Assembly: GCA_016708465.1 (NCBI GenBank)
Contig: JADJFT010000007.1
Span: forward strand, 74,501-138,500
From: Rhodanobacteraceae bacterium
GTDB taxonomy: Bacteria; Pseudomonadota; Gammaproteobacteria; Xanthomonadales; Ahniellaceae
Direction: 5' to 3'
DNA length: 64,000 nt
Shown here: one piece after another, positions 1 through 8,994 of the stretch
Position numbering within the stretch: position 1 is the stretch's first letter
Layout: every line of letters starts with the position of its first letter
Made by a program: the position numbers and the translations under genes
Notes under the pieces: generated by a model
The model's database searches: none
Told to the model about the DNA's origin: nothing
The model's input: only the letters and a program-made list of their open reading frames with translations

Positions 1-748
1 GCGTCGACAACACCGTCAGGCGGCGTTGTACGTCTGCCAACTCGTCCTTGCTGATCACCTTCCGCCAGATCCGCCCGTCCAGCGACTGGATCGCTTCCAG
101 CGGCTCGCCGGTCAGCAGCACTTGGCCCTGGTTGATGATGGCCATGCGCGAACATAGATCGGTCACATCCTCGACGATATGCGTGGACAGAATGACGACG
201 ACGTTCTCGCCGATCTCGGCGAGCAGATTGAGAAAGCGATTGCGTTCCTCGGGATCGAGGCCAGCGGTCGGTTCATCGACGATCACCAAGCGCGGCGACC
301 CGATCAGTGCTTGGGCGATGCCGAAGCGCTGGCGCATACCGCCCGAGAAGCCACCGAGCTTTTGCTTGCGCACGTTCCACAAGTTCACCTGTTGCAGCAG
401 TGCGGCAACGACTTCGCTACGTTCTTTGCGGTTCACGTAACCCTTCAGTGCCGCGAAATGATTGAGCAGGTCCTCGGCACTGACTTTCGGGTACACGCCG
501 AAATCTTGCGGCAAATAACCGAGCACACGGCGCACCGCGTCCTTGTCGCGCAACAGGTCGATCCCGTCGAGACTTGCTTCGCCGCTGTCCGCTTCCTGCA
601 GGGTCGCCAGTGTGCGCATCAGGCTGGACTTGCCAGCGCCATTCGGGCCGAGCAGGCCGAACATGCCGGTCGGGATATCGAGCGTGACCGCCTTCAGCGC
701 TTGCACGCCATTCGGATAGGTTTTGGACAGATTGCGAATCGTGAGCAT
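1..748 (-). CDS. ABC transporter ATP-binding protein (3' end outside window)
   Basis: This is the ATPase subunit of an ABC transporter, reading leftward and cut by the window edge after about 249 residues. Translation from the ATG at 748 shows Walker A (GPNGAGKSS, about residues 34-42), a Q-loop (YLPQDFG), the signature FSGGMRQRFGIAQAL, Walker B (LVIVDEPT) and the H-loop (STHIVED). The YLPQDFG and GMRQR forms are typical of ATPases paired with ABC-2 type permeases. The partner permease would lie to the left and is not seen, so the substrate is unknown. No frameshift is visible in the part present. Confidence 0.88.
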   Translation of the reverse strand, partial: MLTIRNLSKTYPNGVQALKAVTLDIPTGMFGLLGPNGAGKSSLMRTLATLQEADSGEASLDGIDLLRDKDAVRRVLGYLPQDFGVYPKVSAEDLLNHFAALKGYVNRKERSEVVAALLQQVNLWNVRKQKLGGFSGGMRQRFGIAQALIGSPRLVIVDEPTAGLDPEERNRFLNLLAEIGENVVVILSTHIVEDVTDLCSRMAIINQGQVLLTGEPLEAIQSLDGRIWRKVISKDELADVQRRLTVLST

Positions 749-855
749 GACGTGGATCCTGAGGATGTGGTGATGGCAACCGCGACATCATTGCCGGCCC
801 AATCGAAACCGGCATCTGCCCAAGGTCACGAACCGTTACAACGTGAGCATTCGCC

Positions 856-1437
856 TCAGCGCACGAATTCCCGCGCCAGCAGGCCGTAATAAACGACGTC
901 CTGGATCTCGCCGTTGTAGATGTAGCGCTCACGCAGCACGCCTTCGCGCTGGAAGCCGGCTTTCTCGACGACGTGGATCGAGGCGTGGTGGCGCGGGTTG
1001 ATGTCGGCTTCGATGCGGCGCAGGGCGAGGTCCTCGAAGCCGAACTGACAGACACGTCGCACCGCTTCGGCGGCATAGCCGTTGCCCCAGTGGGCCGAGC
1101 CGAGCGCATAACCGATCTCGGCGGTGTTGTGCGGGGTATCGAGACGGAACAGCGACGCCGTGCCGATCACACGGTCGTTGTCCTTGCGCGTGATGCCCCA
1201 CTTGAAGCCGGTGCGTGCATCGAAGTGCTGCGCGATCTCGGCGAGAAAGGCGCGTGCCTCGGCAATGTCACGCATCGGCGGTCGCGTCCAGTAGCGCATC
1301 ACGTCCGGATCGGCGAATACGGCGTAGAGGTCGGGCAGGTCATCCTCGCGAATCGGCCGCAGGTGCAGTCGCTCGGAGTCAAGCGAGGGCAGAACGGTGA
1401 GATCGCTGAGCGAATGCTGAGGTGCGGTGTCAGTCAT
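856..1437 (-). CDS. GNAT family N-acetyltransferase (RimJ/RimL-like)
   Basis: A 193-residue acetyl-CoA-dependent acetyltransferase. The N-terminal half has the RimJ-type opening (SERLHLRPIREDDLPDLYAVF) and an ALGSAHWGNGYAAEAV segment matching the acetyl-CoA pyrophosphate loop (Q/RxxGxG/A). It ends with the usual NxxSxxVxEKxGFxxEG motif (ASIHVVEKAGFQREG). The frame stays open far upstream, but the ATG at 1437 gives a normal family length; the longer version would run antisense through ohr. It diverges from ohr with a roughly 100-bp shared upstream region. The substrate cannot be told; protein N-terminal or small-molecule amines are both possible. Confidence 0.85.
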   Translation of the reverse strand: MTDTAPQHSLSDLTVLPSLDSERLHLRPIREDDLPDLYAVFADPDVMRYWTRPPMRDIAEARAFLAEIAQHFDARTGFKWGITRKDNDRVIGTASLFRLDTPHNTAEIGYALGSAHWGNGYAAEAVRRVCQFGFEDLALRRIEADINPRHHASIHVVEKAGFQREGVLRERYIYNGEIQDVVYYGLLAREFVR

Positions 1438-1533
1438 GAGATTTCTCGATATCTGACCGACCAGTGTAGCGGCCTTGCCGTTGTCGTCACGAATTGTGGC
1501 TAGCATCGGCATTCCCGCCGAGGAGTGATGCTG

Positions 1534-1956
1534 ATGAAAGTGCTCTACACCGCCCACGCCACCGCAGACGGTGGCCGCGATGGTTCCGTGAAGTCGTCCG
1601 ACGGCATGATCGACGTGAAGCTGAACAAGCCGAAGACCCTGGGTGGCAACGAGGCGCCGGGCACGACGAATCCCGAACAGTTGTTCGCCAGCGGCTATTC
1701 GGCTTGCTTTGCCGGCGCGGTGGCGTTCGTCGCCGCGCAGAAAAAGGTTGCGTTGAACGGCATCTTCGTCACCGCCCATGTTGACATTGGTCTGCTTGAG
1801 GCCGGCGGCCTCGGCCTCGGTGCCCAACTCGACGTGCGCCTGCCGGGGATCGACCACGCGATAGCGCAAGAAATCATCGAAGCTGCGCATCAGGTATGTC
1901 CGTACTCGAAGGCGACGCGCGACAATATCGAGGTCAAGCTCAGCGTCATCGACTGA
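1534..1956 (+). CDS. ohr: Organic hydroperoxide resistance protein Ohr
   Basis: A 140-residue thiol peroxidase of the Ohr/OsmC family that reduces organic hydroperoxides in the cytoplasm, known in the family to be recycled by lipoylated proteins. The reactive cysteine C58 lies in FASGYSACF and the resolving cysteine C122 in VCPYSKATR; R15 and E48 match the conserved residues that activate the peroxidatic cysteine. The ATG at 1534 is chosen because GAGGAG lies about 8 bases upstream; a GTG at 1525 and an ATG at 1528 are too close to it. The next genes (aceF, lpdA) encode lipoyl proteins and a dihydrolipoyl dehydrogenase, a plausible electron source. No ohrR regulator is adjacent. Confidence 0.93.
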   Translation: MKVLYTAHATADGGRDGSVKSSDGMIDVKLNKPKTLGGNEAPGTTNPEQLFASGYSACFAGAVAFVAAQKKVALNGIFVTAHVDIGLLEAGGLGLGAQLDVRLPGIDHAIAQEIIEAAHQVCPYSKATRDNIEVKLSVID

Positions 1957-1980
1957 CTCGGTAGCGCACTTCAAACGCCT

Positions 1981-2008
1981 GCGGCTTCCCGTTGCACCGG
2001 GAAGCCGC
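1981..2008 (+). terminator. Perfect 10-bp hairpin after ohr
   Basis: GCGGCTTCCC and GGGAAGCCGC form a perfect 10-bp stem with an 8-base loop, 25 bases after the ohr stop and 55 bases before aceF. There is no U-run on the plus strand, so it is a terminator-like or RNA-stabilising hairpin rather than a textbook terminator. Confidence 0.5.
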
Positions 2009-2062
2009 AACAATGTGGGCCTGTCGTGCCCCACTCTGGGGCAGAGTTTGGATGGAGGAGTC

Positions 2063-3367
2063 ATGGCCGATCTGAAGGAAGCCCGCGTCCCGGATCTCGG
2101 GGGCAGCAGTGAGGTGCCGGTCATCGAGTTGCTGGTCAAGGTTGGCGACACGGTGAAGAAGGATCAGGGGCTGATTACGCTCGAATCCGACAAGGCGACG
2201 ATGGAAGTTCCATCCGCCTTCGCCGGCGTCGTGCGCGACATCAAGGTCAAACTCGGCGACCAACTCTCCGAAGGCGCGCTGGTCGCGATCATCGAGACCA
2301 CCGAAGCGCCCGCTCTCGCTGCGACTGCTGCAACACCCGCCGCACCCGCCGCACCCGCCGCGCCCGCCGCAACACCGGTCGCGACCAAGGTCGCTCCTGC
2401 AGCAGAATCGGCGCTGGCGCATACGCATGACGCGACCCAATTGGTCGGCACCGCATTGCCGTATGCGTCGCCCGCAGTGCGGCTGTTCGCACGCGAACTC
2501 GGCGTCGATCTCGGCAAGGTCAGCGGCACGGCCCGTGGCGGTCGCATCAACAAGGACGACGTGCAGAACTACGTCAAGGCCACGCTCGCGAAGCCCGCAC
2601 TCGCTACAGCGGTTGGTACTGGCAGTGGACTGAATTTGCTGTCCTGGCCGAATGTCGATTTCAGCAAGTTCGGCGCGATCGAAAGCAAGCCGTTGTCGCG
2701 TATCAAAAAGATTTCCGGTGCCAATCTCGCGCGCAACTGGGCGATGATTCCGCATGTCACCCAGTTCGACGACGCCGACATCACCGAACTCGAAGCGTTC
2801 CGAGTGCAATTGAACAAGGAAAACGAGAAGTCCGGCATGAAGCTGACCATGCTCGCCTTTCTGATGAAGGCGGTGGTTGCCGGACTGAAAAAATTCCCGG
2901 ACTTCAACGCGTCACTCGATGCCGCGGGCGAGATGCTGACGTTGAAACAGTATTTCCACGTCGGTTTTGCAGCGGACACGCCGAACGGTTTGGTCGTGCC
3001 GGTGATCCGCGATGTCGACCAGAAAGGCGTGTTCGCGCTCGCCAAGGAAACCTCCGAACTCGCCGCGAAAGCACGCGAAGGCAAGCTCGGTCCGGCCGAC
3101 ATGCAGGGCGGTTGTCTCTCGATCAGTTCATTGGGCGGCATCGGCGGCACCGCATTCACGCCGATCATCAATGCACCCGAAGTCGCCATCCTCGGAGTAT
3201 CGAAGTCGGCGATGAAACCTGTCTGGAACGGCAGCAGTTTCGAGCCGCGCCTGATGTTGCCGTTGTCGCTTAGCTACGACCACCGAGTGATTGATGGTGC
3301 CGCTGCCGCGCGCTTCACCAGCTTCCTCGCACAACTACTCGCCGACTTCCGTCGGGCGATGTTGTGA
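2063..3367 (+). CDS. aceF: Dihydrolipoamide acetyltransferase, E2 of pyruvate dehydrogenase
   Basis: The E2 core of pyruvate dehydrogenase moves the acetyl group from E1 to CoA. The 434-residue protein has one lipoyl domain (residues 1-78, lipoyl lysine K44 in ESDKATMEV), an Ala/Pro linker (about 82-112), a peripheral subunit-binding domain (about 133-170) and the catalytic acyltransferase domain ending in YDHRVIDGA with catalytic H407. E. coli AceF has three lipoyl domains, so this is a short form. The ATG at 2063 has a strong GGAGGAG; a longer reading from 2015 lacks support. The stop is 15 bases before lpdA. No aceE (E1) lies next to it, so E1 must be elsewhere. Confidence 0.93.
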   Translation: MADLKEARVPDLGGSSEVPVIELLVKVGDTVKKDQGLITLESDKATMEVPSAFAGVVRDIKVKLGDQLSEGALVAIIETTEAPALAATAATPAAPAAPAAPAATPVATKVAPAAESALAHTHDATQLVGTALPYASPAVRLFARELGVDLGKVSGTARGGRINKDDVQNYVKATLAKPALATAVGTGSGLNLLSWPNVDFSKFGAIESKPLSRIKKISGANLARNWAMIPHVTQFDDADITELEAFRVQLNKENEKSGMKLTMLAFLMKAVVAGLKKFPDFNASLDAAGEMLTLKQYFHVGFAADTPNGLVVPVIRDVDQKGVFALAKETSELAAKAREGKLGPADMQGGCLSISSLGGIGGTAFTPIINAPEVAILGVSKSAMKPVWNGSSFEPRLMLPLSLSYDHRVIDGAAAARFTSFLAQLLADFRRAML

Positions 3368-3381
3368 GCGGAGGGGCGGCT

Positions 3382-5127
3382 ATGACGAATATGATGGAAG
3401 TGAAAGTCCCCGACCTCGGTGGCAGCAGCGAGGTGCCAGTCATCGAGTTGCTGGTCAACGTCGGTGACACGGTGAAGAAGGACCAAGGCCTGGTCACGCT
3501 GGAGTCGGACAAGGCAACGATGGAAGTGCCATCGAGTGTGGCCGGTATCGTTCGCGAATTACGCGTGAAGCTCGGCGACAAACTCTCGGAAGGCGCGCTC
3601 GTCGCGATCATCGAGAATGCCGCACCCGCACCCGCACCCGCACCCGCACCCACGCCCACGCCCACGCCCACAGCCCCTACCGCAGCACCCGCACCCGCGC
3701 CCACAGGCGGCAAAGCCGATATCGAATGCCAGATCGTCGTCATTGGTGCCGGACCGGGCGGCTATAGCGCGGCGTTCCGTGCCGCCGACCTGGACCAGAA
3801 TGTGGTGTTGATCGAACGCTACGCCGAACTCGGCGGTGTCTGCTTGAACGTCGGCTGCATTCCGTCGAAGGCGCTGCTGCATGCCGCCAAAGTGATCGAC
3901 GAAGCCAGCCATGCCGCTGACTACGGCATCAGCTTCGGCACACCGAAGATCGATCTCGGCCAGTTGCGCACGTACAAAGAAAAAGTCGTAAAGACCTTGA
4001 ATGCCGGATTGTCCGGCATGGCCAAGCAGCGCAAGGTCACGCGCCTGCAAGGTCTCGCGAAATTTGTGTCAGCGAATGAAATCGAAGTTGCGACGGCCGA
4101 TGGCAGCACACTCGTGCGCTTCGAGAAAGCGATTATCGCCGCCGGTTCACAGCCGGTGAAATTGCCTGGTTTGGGCTGGGACGATCCGCGCGTGATGGAC
4201 TCGACCGACGCGCTGCAACTCGTCGCGATCCCGAAGCGCATGCTGGTCATCGGTGGCGGCATCATCGGCTTGGAGATGGCCTGCGTATTCGATGCGCTCG
4301 GATCGGAAGTGACGGTGGTCGAACTCGCCGATCAATTGATGCCGGGCGCGGACATCGATCTCGTCAAGCCGCTACAAACGCGGCTCGCCAAGCGTTACGC
4401 CGGCATCCACCTGAAGACCAAAGTCAGCGCGATCGATGCGAAGAAGGATGGTCTGCATGCCCATTTCGAGGGCGCGTCGATTCCGAAGACCAGCATCTTC
4501 GATCGTGTTTTATGCGCCGTCGGCCGCACGCCGAACGGCAATAAGCTGAATGCGGAAGCGGCCGGAGTTGCGGTGGATGCGCGTGGATTCATCGCCGTCG
4601 ACAAGCAGATGCGCACGAATATTCCGCATATTTTCGCGATCGGCGACATCGTCGGTCAGCCCATGCTTGCGCACAAGGCGACCCACGAAGCCAGGGTTGC
4701 GGCAGAAAACGCCAGTGGGCTGAAGCGTGAATTCGTCGCGCGAGTGATCCCAAGCGTTGCCTACACCGATCCTGAAATCGCGTGGGTCGGACTGACCGAA
4801 ACCGAGGCCAAGGCCAAGGGCATCGCCTATGCCAAAGGCGTGTTCCCGTGGGCAGCGTCTGGCCGTGCCATCGGCATTGGGCGCACCGAGGGCTTCACCA
4901 AAATGTTGTATGACGAAGGTACCCATCGCGTGATCGGTGTCGGCATCGTCGGTCCGCATGCCGGTGACTTGATTTCGGAAGCGGCACTTGCGATCGAAAT
5001 GCAGGCCGAGATCGCCGATGTTGGCCTGACCATTCACCCCCACCCGACGCTTGGCGAAACGATCGGCCTCGCAGCGGAAGTGTGCGAAGGCACGGTGACT
5101 GATCTGTACTTGCCAAAGCGGCAGTGA
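3382..5127 (+). CDS. lpdA: Dihydrolipoyl dehydrogenase (E3) with N-terminal lipoyl domain
   Basis: The FAD-dependent E3 of the pyruvate dehydrogenase complex reoxidises dihydrolipoamide with NAD+. The 581 residues include an N-terminal lipoyl domain (K44), an Ala-Pro/Thr-Pro linker (about 80-110), an FAD-binding GAGPGGYSA, the redox pair C154/C159 (GGVCLNVGC), an NAD-binding GGGIIGLE, and the C-terminal H554/E559 dyad (HPTLGET). E3 carrying its own lipoyl domain is known in Neisseria, Ralstonia and xanthomonads. The lipoyl domain is almost identical to that of the preceding aceF, also at DNA level. The ATG at 3382 follows GGAGGGG; a GTG at 3364 overlaps the aceF stop and is less likely. It is co-transcribed with aceF. 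Confidence 0.94.
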   Translation: MTNMMEVKVPDLGGSSEVPVIELLVNVGDTVKKDQGLVTLESDKATMEVPSSVAGIVRELRVKLGDKLSEGALVAIIENAAPAPAPAPAPTPTPTPTAPTAAPAPAPTGGKADIECQIVVIGAGPGGYSAAFRAADLDQNVVLIERYAELGGVCLNVGCIPSKALLHAAKVIDEASHAADYGISFGTPKIDLGQLRTYKEKVVKTLNAGLSGMAKQRKVTRLQGLAKFVSANEIEVATADGSTLVRFEKAIIAAGSQPVKLPGLGWDDPRVMDSTDALQLVAIPKRMLVIGGGIIGLEMACVFDALGSEVTVVELADQLMPGADIDLVKPLQTRLAKRYAGIHLKTKVSAIDAKKDGLHAHFEGASIPKTSIFDRVLCAVGRTPNGNKLNAEAAGVAVDARGFIAVDKQMRTNIPHIFAIGDIVGQPMLAHKATHEARVAAENASGLKREFVARVIPSVAYTDPEIAWVGLTETEAKAKGIAYAKGVFPWAASGRAIGIGRTEGFTKMLYDEGTHRVIGVGIVGPHAGDLISEAALAIEMQAEIADVGLTIHPHPTLGETIGLAAEVCEGTVTDLYLPKRQ

Positions 5128-5224
5128 GCTGATCGTTGATTCGGGCTAACAGGGCTTTAACTGCGCGCGTGTTCCCCTGTTCCTCCAAGACGCTACCTCC
5201 GGCGTGATGGCGACGGAGCAGCAC

Positions 5225-6385
5225 ATGAACGAACACATCTATACCTACGGCGTCGAGGAAGAATTCTTCCTCGCTGACGTCGATAGCGGGGCCATCGTCA
5301 CGCGTATGCCGCAGGCATTTCTGCACGAAGTGCGTCGCCGTCTTGGCGACTGTTTCAGCAGCGAGTTGTTGCAGTCGCAAATCGAGATGATTACACCGGT
5401 CTGCGATAGCGTCGAGATGCTGCAATCGGTCGTGGTTGGGCATCGCCGTACGGTGGCCGAGATTGCAAAACGGCATGATCTCGCCTTGGTCGCTTCCGGC
5501 ACCCACCCCTTGGCCGAATGGCGCGAGCAAAACATGACCCGGAAGCCGCGCTACCAGCAACTTCTGTCCGATTTCCAGATCGTCGGTCGGCGCAATTTGC
5601 TGTGTGGCCTGCACGTGCATGTTGCGCCGCCGCCGAGCGAAGACCGCGTCGATGTGATGAACCGCATTCTCACCTACACGCCGATCTTTCTGGCGTTGTC
5701 GTGTTCGTCACCATTCTGGAACCGTCAAGGCACCGGGTTGATGAGTTATCGCCAGGCTGCTTATGACGAATGGCCGCGTACCGGTATTCCCGAGTTCTTC
5801 GCCGGCGAGGCCGACTACAACGCTTTCGTGCATCAACTGGTGCAGGCGGGTGTGATCGAGAGTGCGAGCTTCCTGTGGTGGGCGGTGCGGGTATCGGCGA
5901 AGTATCCGACCATCGAACTGCGCATCACTGATGCCTGTACCGATGTGCGCGACGCGCTCTGTATCGCCAATTTGTTTCGCTGTCTGGTGCGTGCAGCCGT
6001 GCGCAATCCGGCGCTTGGGCGCGCGCGGGTGTCGACGACGCGCTTGCTGATCGAGGAGAACCGTTGGCAGGTGAAGCGTTACGGTACCGCCGCACAATTC
6101 ATCGATGAAACCGGTGCGGCCGAGCGCACGCCGTTCGCGGATCGGCTGGAACAGTTGTTTGTGCTGATCGAGGAAGACGTCGCGCACTTTGCTTGCAGCG
6201 ACGCCGTGACTCAGGCCCGCACCATCCTGACGCGCGGTACCAGCGCCGACCTGCAGGTGTCTGAGTTCAAGCGTGCGCGCGACCAAGGCGCGACGCGCGC
6301 CGAGGCCTGTCGCGAGGTGGCGCGCTGGCTGGCAGCAAATTCGGTGCCGGCGCATACTTCGCCATCGTTCCCGCCGGAACAGTGA
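5225..6385 (+). CDS. ybdK: Carboxylate-amine ligase, YbdK/glutamate-cysteine ligase 2 family
   Basis: A 386-residue member of the GCS2 family (EgtA/YbdK type), ATP-dependent ligases joining a carboxylate to an amine; E. coli YbdK has weak glutamate-cysteine ligase activity. The hallmark YGVEEEFFLAD is at the N-terminus, followed by LLCGLHVHV and ELRITDACTDV segments typical of the fold. The ATG at 5225 has GGAG six bases upstream; GTG 5204 and ATG 5207 give seven or six more residues. The stop overlaps or nearly touches the next gene, a class I amidotransferase of gamma-glutamyl type, suggesting a common role in gamma-glutamyl metabolism. The true substrate is unknown. Confidence 0.85.
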   Translation: MNEHIYTYGVEEEFFLADVDSGAIVTRMPQAFLHEVRRRLGDCFSSELLQSQIEMITPVCDSVEMLQSVVVGHRRTVAEIAKRHDLALVASGTHPLAEWREQNMTRKPRYQQLLSDFQIVGRRNLLCGLHVHVAPPPSEDRVDVMNRILTYTPIFLALSCSSPFWNRQGTGLMSYRQAAYDEWPRTGIPEFFAGEADYNAFVHQLVQAGVIESASFLWWAVRVSAKYPTIELRITDACTDVRDALCIANLFRCLVRAAVRNPALGRARVSTTRLLIEENRWQVKRYGTAAQFIDETGAAERTPFADRLEQLFVLIEEDVAHFACSDAVTQARTILTRGTSADLQVSEFKRARDQGATRAEACREVARWLAANSVPAHTSPSFPPEQ

Positions 6386-6399
6386 CCCACACTGAGTGC

Positions 6400-7176
6400 A
6401 TGACCGCCGATATCCCGCTTATTGCCATTTCCCCGCGGTTGCTGCATCAGGTGCCGAGCGAACTCGGTTTCCGCGGCAAGAAGCTACAGTTCCTTGAGCA
6501 ATCGGTGTCGCACTGGTTGTCGTCCGAAGGCGCGATTGTCGCGATGGTGCCGACGATCGAACGTGGTGGTGAATTGCGCCGCGCCGACCTCGATGTCGAC
6601 GGTATCGCGGCACGATTCGATGGATTGTTTCTGCAAGGCGGCGCCGACCTCGATCCGCGCCTCTATGGCGAAGATCCGCGGCCATGCACAGTTGGCGTCG
6701 ATTCGTCCCGAGATCGCTTCGAACTTGATCTACTGCGCGCCTTCGATCGCGCTGGCAAACCCATTCTCGGCATCTGTCGCGGCATGCAGTTGATCAATAT
6801 CGCCTTCGCCGGCACCTTGCATCAGGACCTCGTGTCCGACGGCGTGACCTCCGACTCCCATTTCATTCCCGAAAGCTACGATGACCACAGCCACGCCATC
6901 ACCATCCGCGACGGCGGCCGGTTCGCGTCATGGTATGGCGCTGGCCAGCGGTTCCGCGTCAACTCGATCCATCATCAGGCGGCGAAAGTGGTCGCACCCG
7001 GTTTCTTGGTCGAGGCGCAGGCCGACGATGGCGTCGTTGAAGCGATTTCGTGCATCGACCCGGCGCGGTTCATCGTTGGCGTGCAATGGCACCCGGAATT
7101 TCACGACGGTCGTGACCCGCAATTGATGGAGCGTGCGCCGCTGATGCAATCGTTTCTCGCCGCATGCTCGCGTTGA
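6400..7176 (+). CDS. Gamma-glutamyl-gamma-aminobutyrate hydrolase family protein (class I glutamine amidotransferase)
   Basis: A 258-residue peptidase C26-type hydrolase related to PuuD, which cleaves gamma-glutamyl amides. The nucleophile cysteine lies in LGICRGMQLIN and the catalytic histidine in GVQWHPEF; FLQGGADLDPRLYGE forms the usual substrate loop. The start is uncertain: ATG 6400 lacks a clear ribosome site, and a GTG at 6382 would overlap the ybdK stop and add six residues. Its tight position behind a gamma-glutamyl ligase homologue suggests synthesis and hydrolysis of gamma-glutamyl compounds, which is inference. Confidence 0.87.
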   Translation: MTADIPLIAISPRLLHQVPSELGFRGKKLQFLEQSVSHWLSSEGAIVAMVPTIERGGELRRADLDVDGIAARFDGLFLQGGADLDPRLYGEDPRPCTVGVDSSRDRFELDLLRAFDRAGKPILGICRGMQLINIAFAGTLHQDLVSDGVTSDSHFIPESYDDHSHAITIRDGGRFASWYGAGQRFRVNSIHHQAAKVVAPGFLVEAQADDGVVEAISCIDPARFIVGVQWHPEFHDGRDPQLMERAPLMQSFLAACSR

Positions 7177-7203
7177 GCGCCGGATAAGCTGCACAATCGC
7201 AGT

Positions 7204-8175
7204 ATGAGCAAGGCACCAAAATCGCAGGCGCGACGGGTCGCGCATCCCGCCGCACGCAAGCCGCCGGCAACTACCGCATCGAACACGATTGCGTCGCCTG
7301 ATTGGCGCGACCGCGCGCGCAACTATGCCGTGCTGATGCGACTCGACAAACCGGTCGGCTGGTTGCTGTTGCTATGGCCAACCTATTGGGGACTGTGGGC
7401 GGCTGCGAAGGGCCTGCCGTCGTGGTCATTGCTGCTGATCTTCACGCTCGGCGTGATCGTGATGCGCTCGGCCGGCTGCGTGATCAATGACTATGCCGAT
7501 CGCTGGCTCGATGGCCGGGTGAAGCGCACAGCACAGCGGCCATTGGTCGATGGCCGCGTGTCGCCGCGTGAGGCGCTGATGGTGTTCGTCGTGTTGCTGC
7601 TGGTTGCTTTGATGCTGGTCAGCTTCACCAACACACTCACCATTCAACTCGCCGTTGTTGGCGCTGCGCTCGCCATCGTCTACCCCTACCTGAAGCGACA
7701 CACGCATCTGCCGCAACTCTGGCTCGGAGTGGCGTTCGGCTGGTCGGTGCCGATGGCCTATGCCGCACAGAAAGGCGAGGTCGATCAGATCGGCTGGCTG
7801 TTGTTCCTCGCCAATGTGTTGTGGAGCACCGCCTACGACACCCTTTACGCGATGGTCGACCGCGACGATGACCTCAAGGCCGGTGCCAAATCCACCGCGA
7901 TCCTGTTCGACGACCTCGATCTCATCGTCATCGGCATGTTGCATACCGGATTCCTCTACGCGATGTGGCTGGTCGGCACGCGCTTGCAACTCGGCCACGC
8001 CTACACCTTGGGCTGGTGCACAGCGCTCGCGCTCATCGCGCTTCAGCACTGGATCGCCCGTACCCGCCACCGCGACGACTGTTTTCGCGCGTTCAAGCTC
8101 AGCCACTGGGCCGGCGCCGCGTTGTGGCTGGGAATAGCCATCGACCTGGCCCGATCGGCCATTGCCACGTCGTGA
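7204..8175 (+). CDS. ubiA: 4-hydroxybenzoate polyprenyltransferase UbiA
   Basis: An integral membrane prenyltransferase that attaches the isoprenoid tail to 4-hydroxybenzoate in ubiquinone synthesis. The 323 residues show several hydrophobic segments and the two Mg-diphosphate motifs, NDYADRWLD (about 97-105) and YDTLYAMVDRDDD (about 217-229). An Ala/Pro/Arg-rich extension of about 35 residues precedes the first conserved LMRLDKPVGW. The Rhs array begins right behind it: the stop at 8173-8175 is in the same reading frame as the first Rhs core fragment (from 8212), so the recombination junction lies within 40 bases of the ubiA end. Confidence 0.94.
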   Translation: MSKAPKSQARRVAHPAARKPPATTASNTIASPDWRDRARNYAVLMRLDKPVGWLLLLWPTYWGLWAAAKGLPSWSLLLIFTLGVIVMRSAGCVINDYADRWLDGRVKRTAQRPLVDGRVSPREALMVFVVLLLVALMLVSFTNTLTIQLAVVGAALAIVYPYLKRHTHLPQLWLGVAFGWSVPMAYAAQKGEVDQIGWLLFLANVLWSTAYDTLYAMVDRDDDLKAGAKSTAILFDDLDLIVIGMLHTGFLYAMWLVGTRLQLGHAYTLGWCTALALIALQHWIARTRHRDDCFRAFKLSHWAGAALWLGIAIDLARSAIATS

Positions 8176-8334
8176 ATACGGGGTTGTGCGGCTGGTCGCT
8201 CAGCAGCGCTAACGACGCCACGCGAAGGTGCGCCGAGCTACACCGGGCACCAGTACGACAGCAGCACCGGCCTGAGCTACGCCCAGCAGCGCTACTACGA
8301 CCCACAACTCGGCGTCTTCTACAGCCCCGACCCG

Positions 8335-8952
8335 ATGGCCGTGGACACCCATTCGGCGATCAACTTCAATCGGTATGCTTACGCCAACAACTCGCCGTAC
8401 AGGTTTATTGATCCGGATGGGCGGGAGGCGTGCGAAGGCGAGGCCTGTCCTATCTTGGGGAAGGCGCAATCAACGGACGCCGCCGGGAATCATGCCGCAG
8501 CGGGAAACGCAGATGCCGAGCGCATGTCGAAGTCTGGAAAGTACAGTACCGTGCATATGAACCAGGCGCTTTCGACTATTACAGGAGATTCCGGCGCCGG
8601 GCCCCAAAGACCAGACGTCGCAGGGGTCCTGAAGGACACGGGTGGCGTTGACACAATTGAACATCCTTCCAAGTCCCAGACTCCCCTGTCTCAGGAATTG
8701 AAAGGTCAGGGCATGCAGCAGAAGCTTGCGGCCATTGGAAAGGCAGGGACACATCAAACCAGATCCATCGCAACTGCGCTGAAGGGGATCGCACGCAAAG
8801 CGCCGGGTCCAGTCGGTACAGCGTTTGCTGTGGGTGGTGCGGTAGTCACGGTTGTTCGGAATCCCACGCAGCAAGGGGCTGCGACCGCCGGTGGTGATTT
8901 GATGACCGGGGCGTTGTGCGGCTTGATGGGCGGCTGTGGAGAAGTTCAATGA
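8335..8952 (+). CDS. Orphan Rhs tip 1: core fragment plus PD-(D/E)XK-like toxin tip
   Basis: A displaced C-terminus of an Rhs/YD-repeat polymorphic toxin. Core sequence begins at 8212 (TTPREGAPSYTGHQ) but no start codon lies in frame before the ATG at 8335, so this start is nominal and has no ribosome site. Residues 1-30 are the Rhs core end (NNSPYRFIDPDGR). The tip (31-205) contains QRPDVAGV (D94) and VDTIEHPSKSQT (E109, K113), which resembles a PD-(D/E)XK restriction-fold nuclease, then a Gly/Ala-rich hydrophobic stretch. Probably silent unless joined to a full rhs gene by recombination. A candidate immunity gene follows after 42 bases. Confidence 0.7.
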   Translation: MAVDTHSAINFNRYAYANNSPYRFIDPDGREACEGEACPILGKAQSTDAAGNHAAAGNADAERMSKSGKYSTVHMNQALSTITGDSGAGPQRPDVAGVLKDTGGVDTIEHPSKSQTPLSQELKGQGMQQKLAAIGKAGTHQTRSIATALKGIARKAPGPVGTAFAVGGAVVTVVRNPTQQGAATAGGDLMTGALCGLMGGCGEVQ

Positions 8953-8994
8953 ATTGTTTAGTTCTATCGGCCGCAGTTTCGAAAGCGCACAAAG

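Noticed and set aside
856..2151. 431-residue minus-strand frame across GNAT, ohr and the aceF start
   Set aside because: Only the first 193 codons from the ATG at 1437 show GNAT similarity; the rest is antisense to ohr, which has clear catalytic residues and a ribosome site.
6385..8106. Long minus-strand frames opposite the amidotransferase and ubiA (for example 7426-8106)
   Set aside because: They mirror genes with clear motifs on the plus strand and have no family features of their own.
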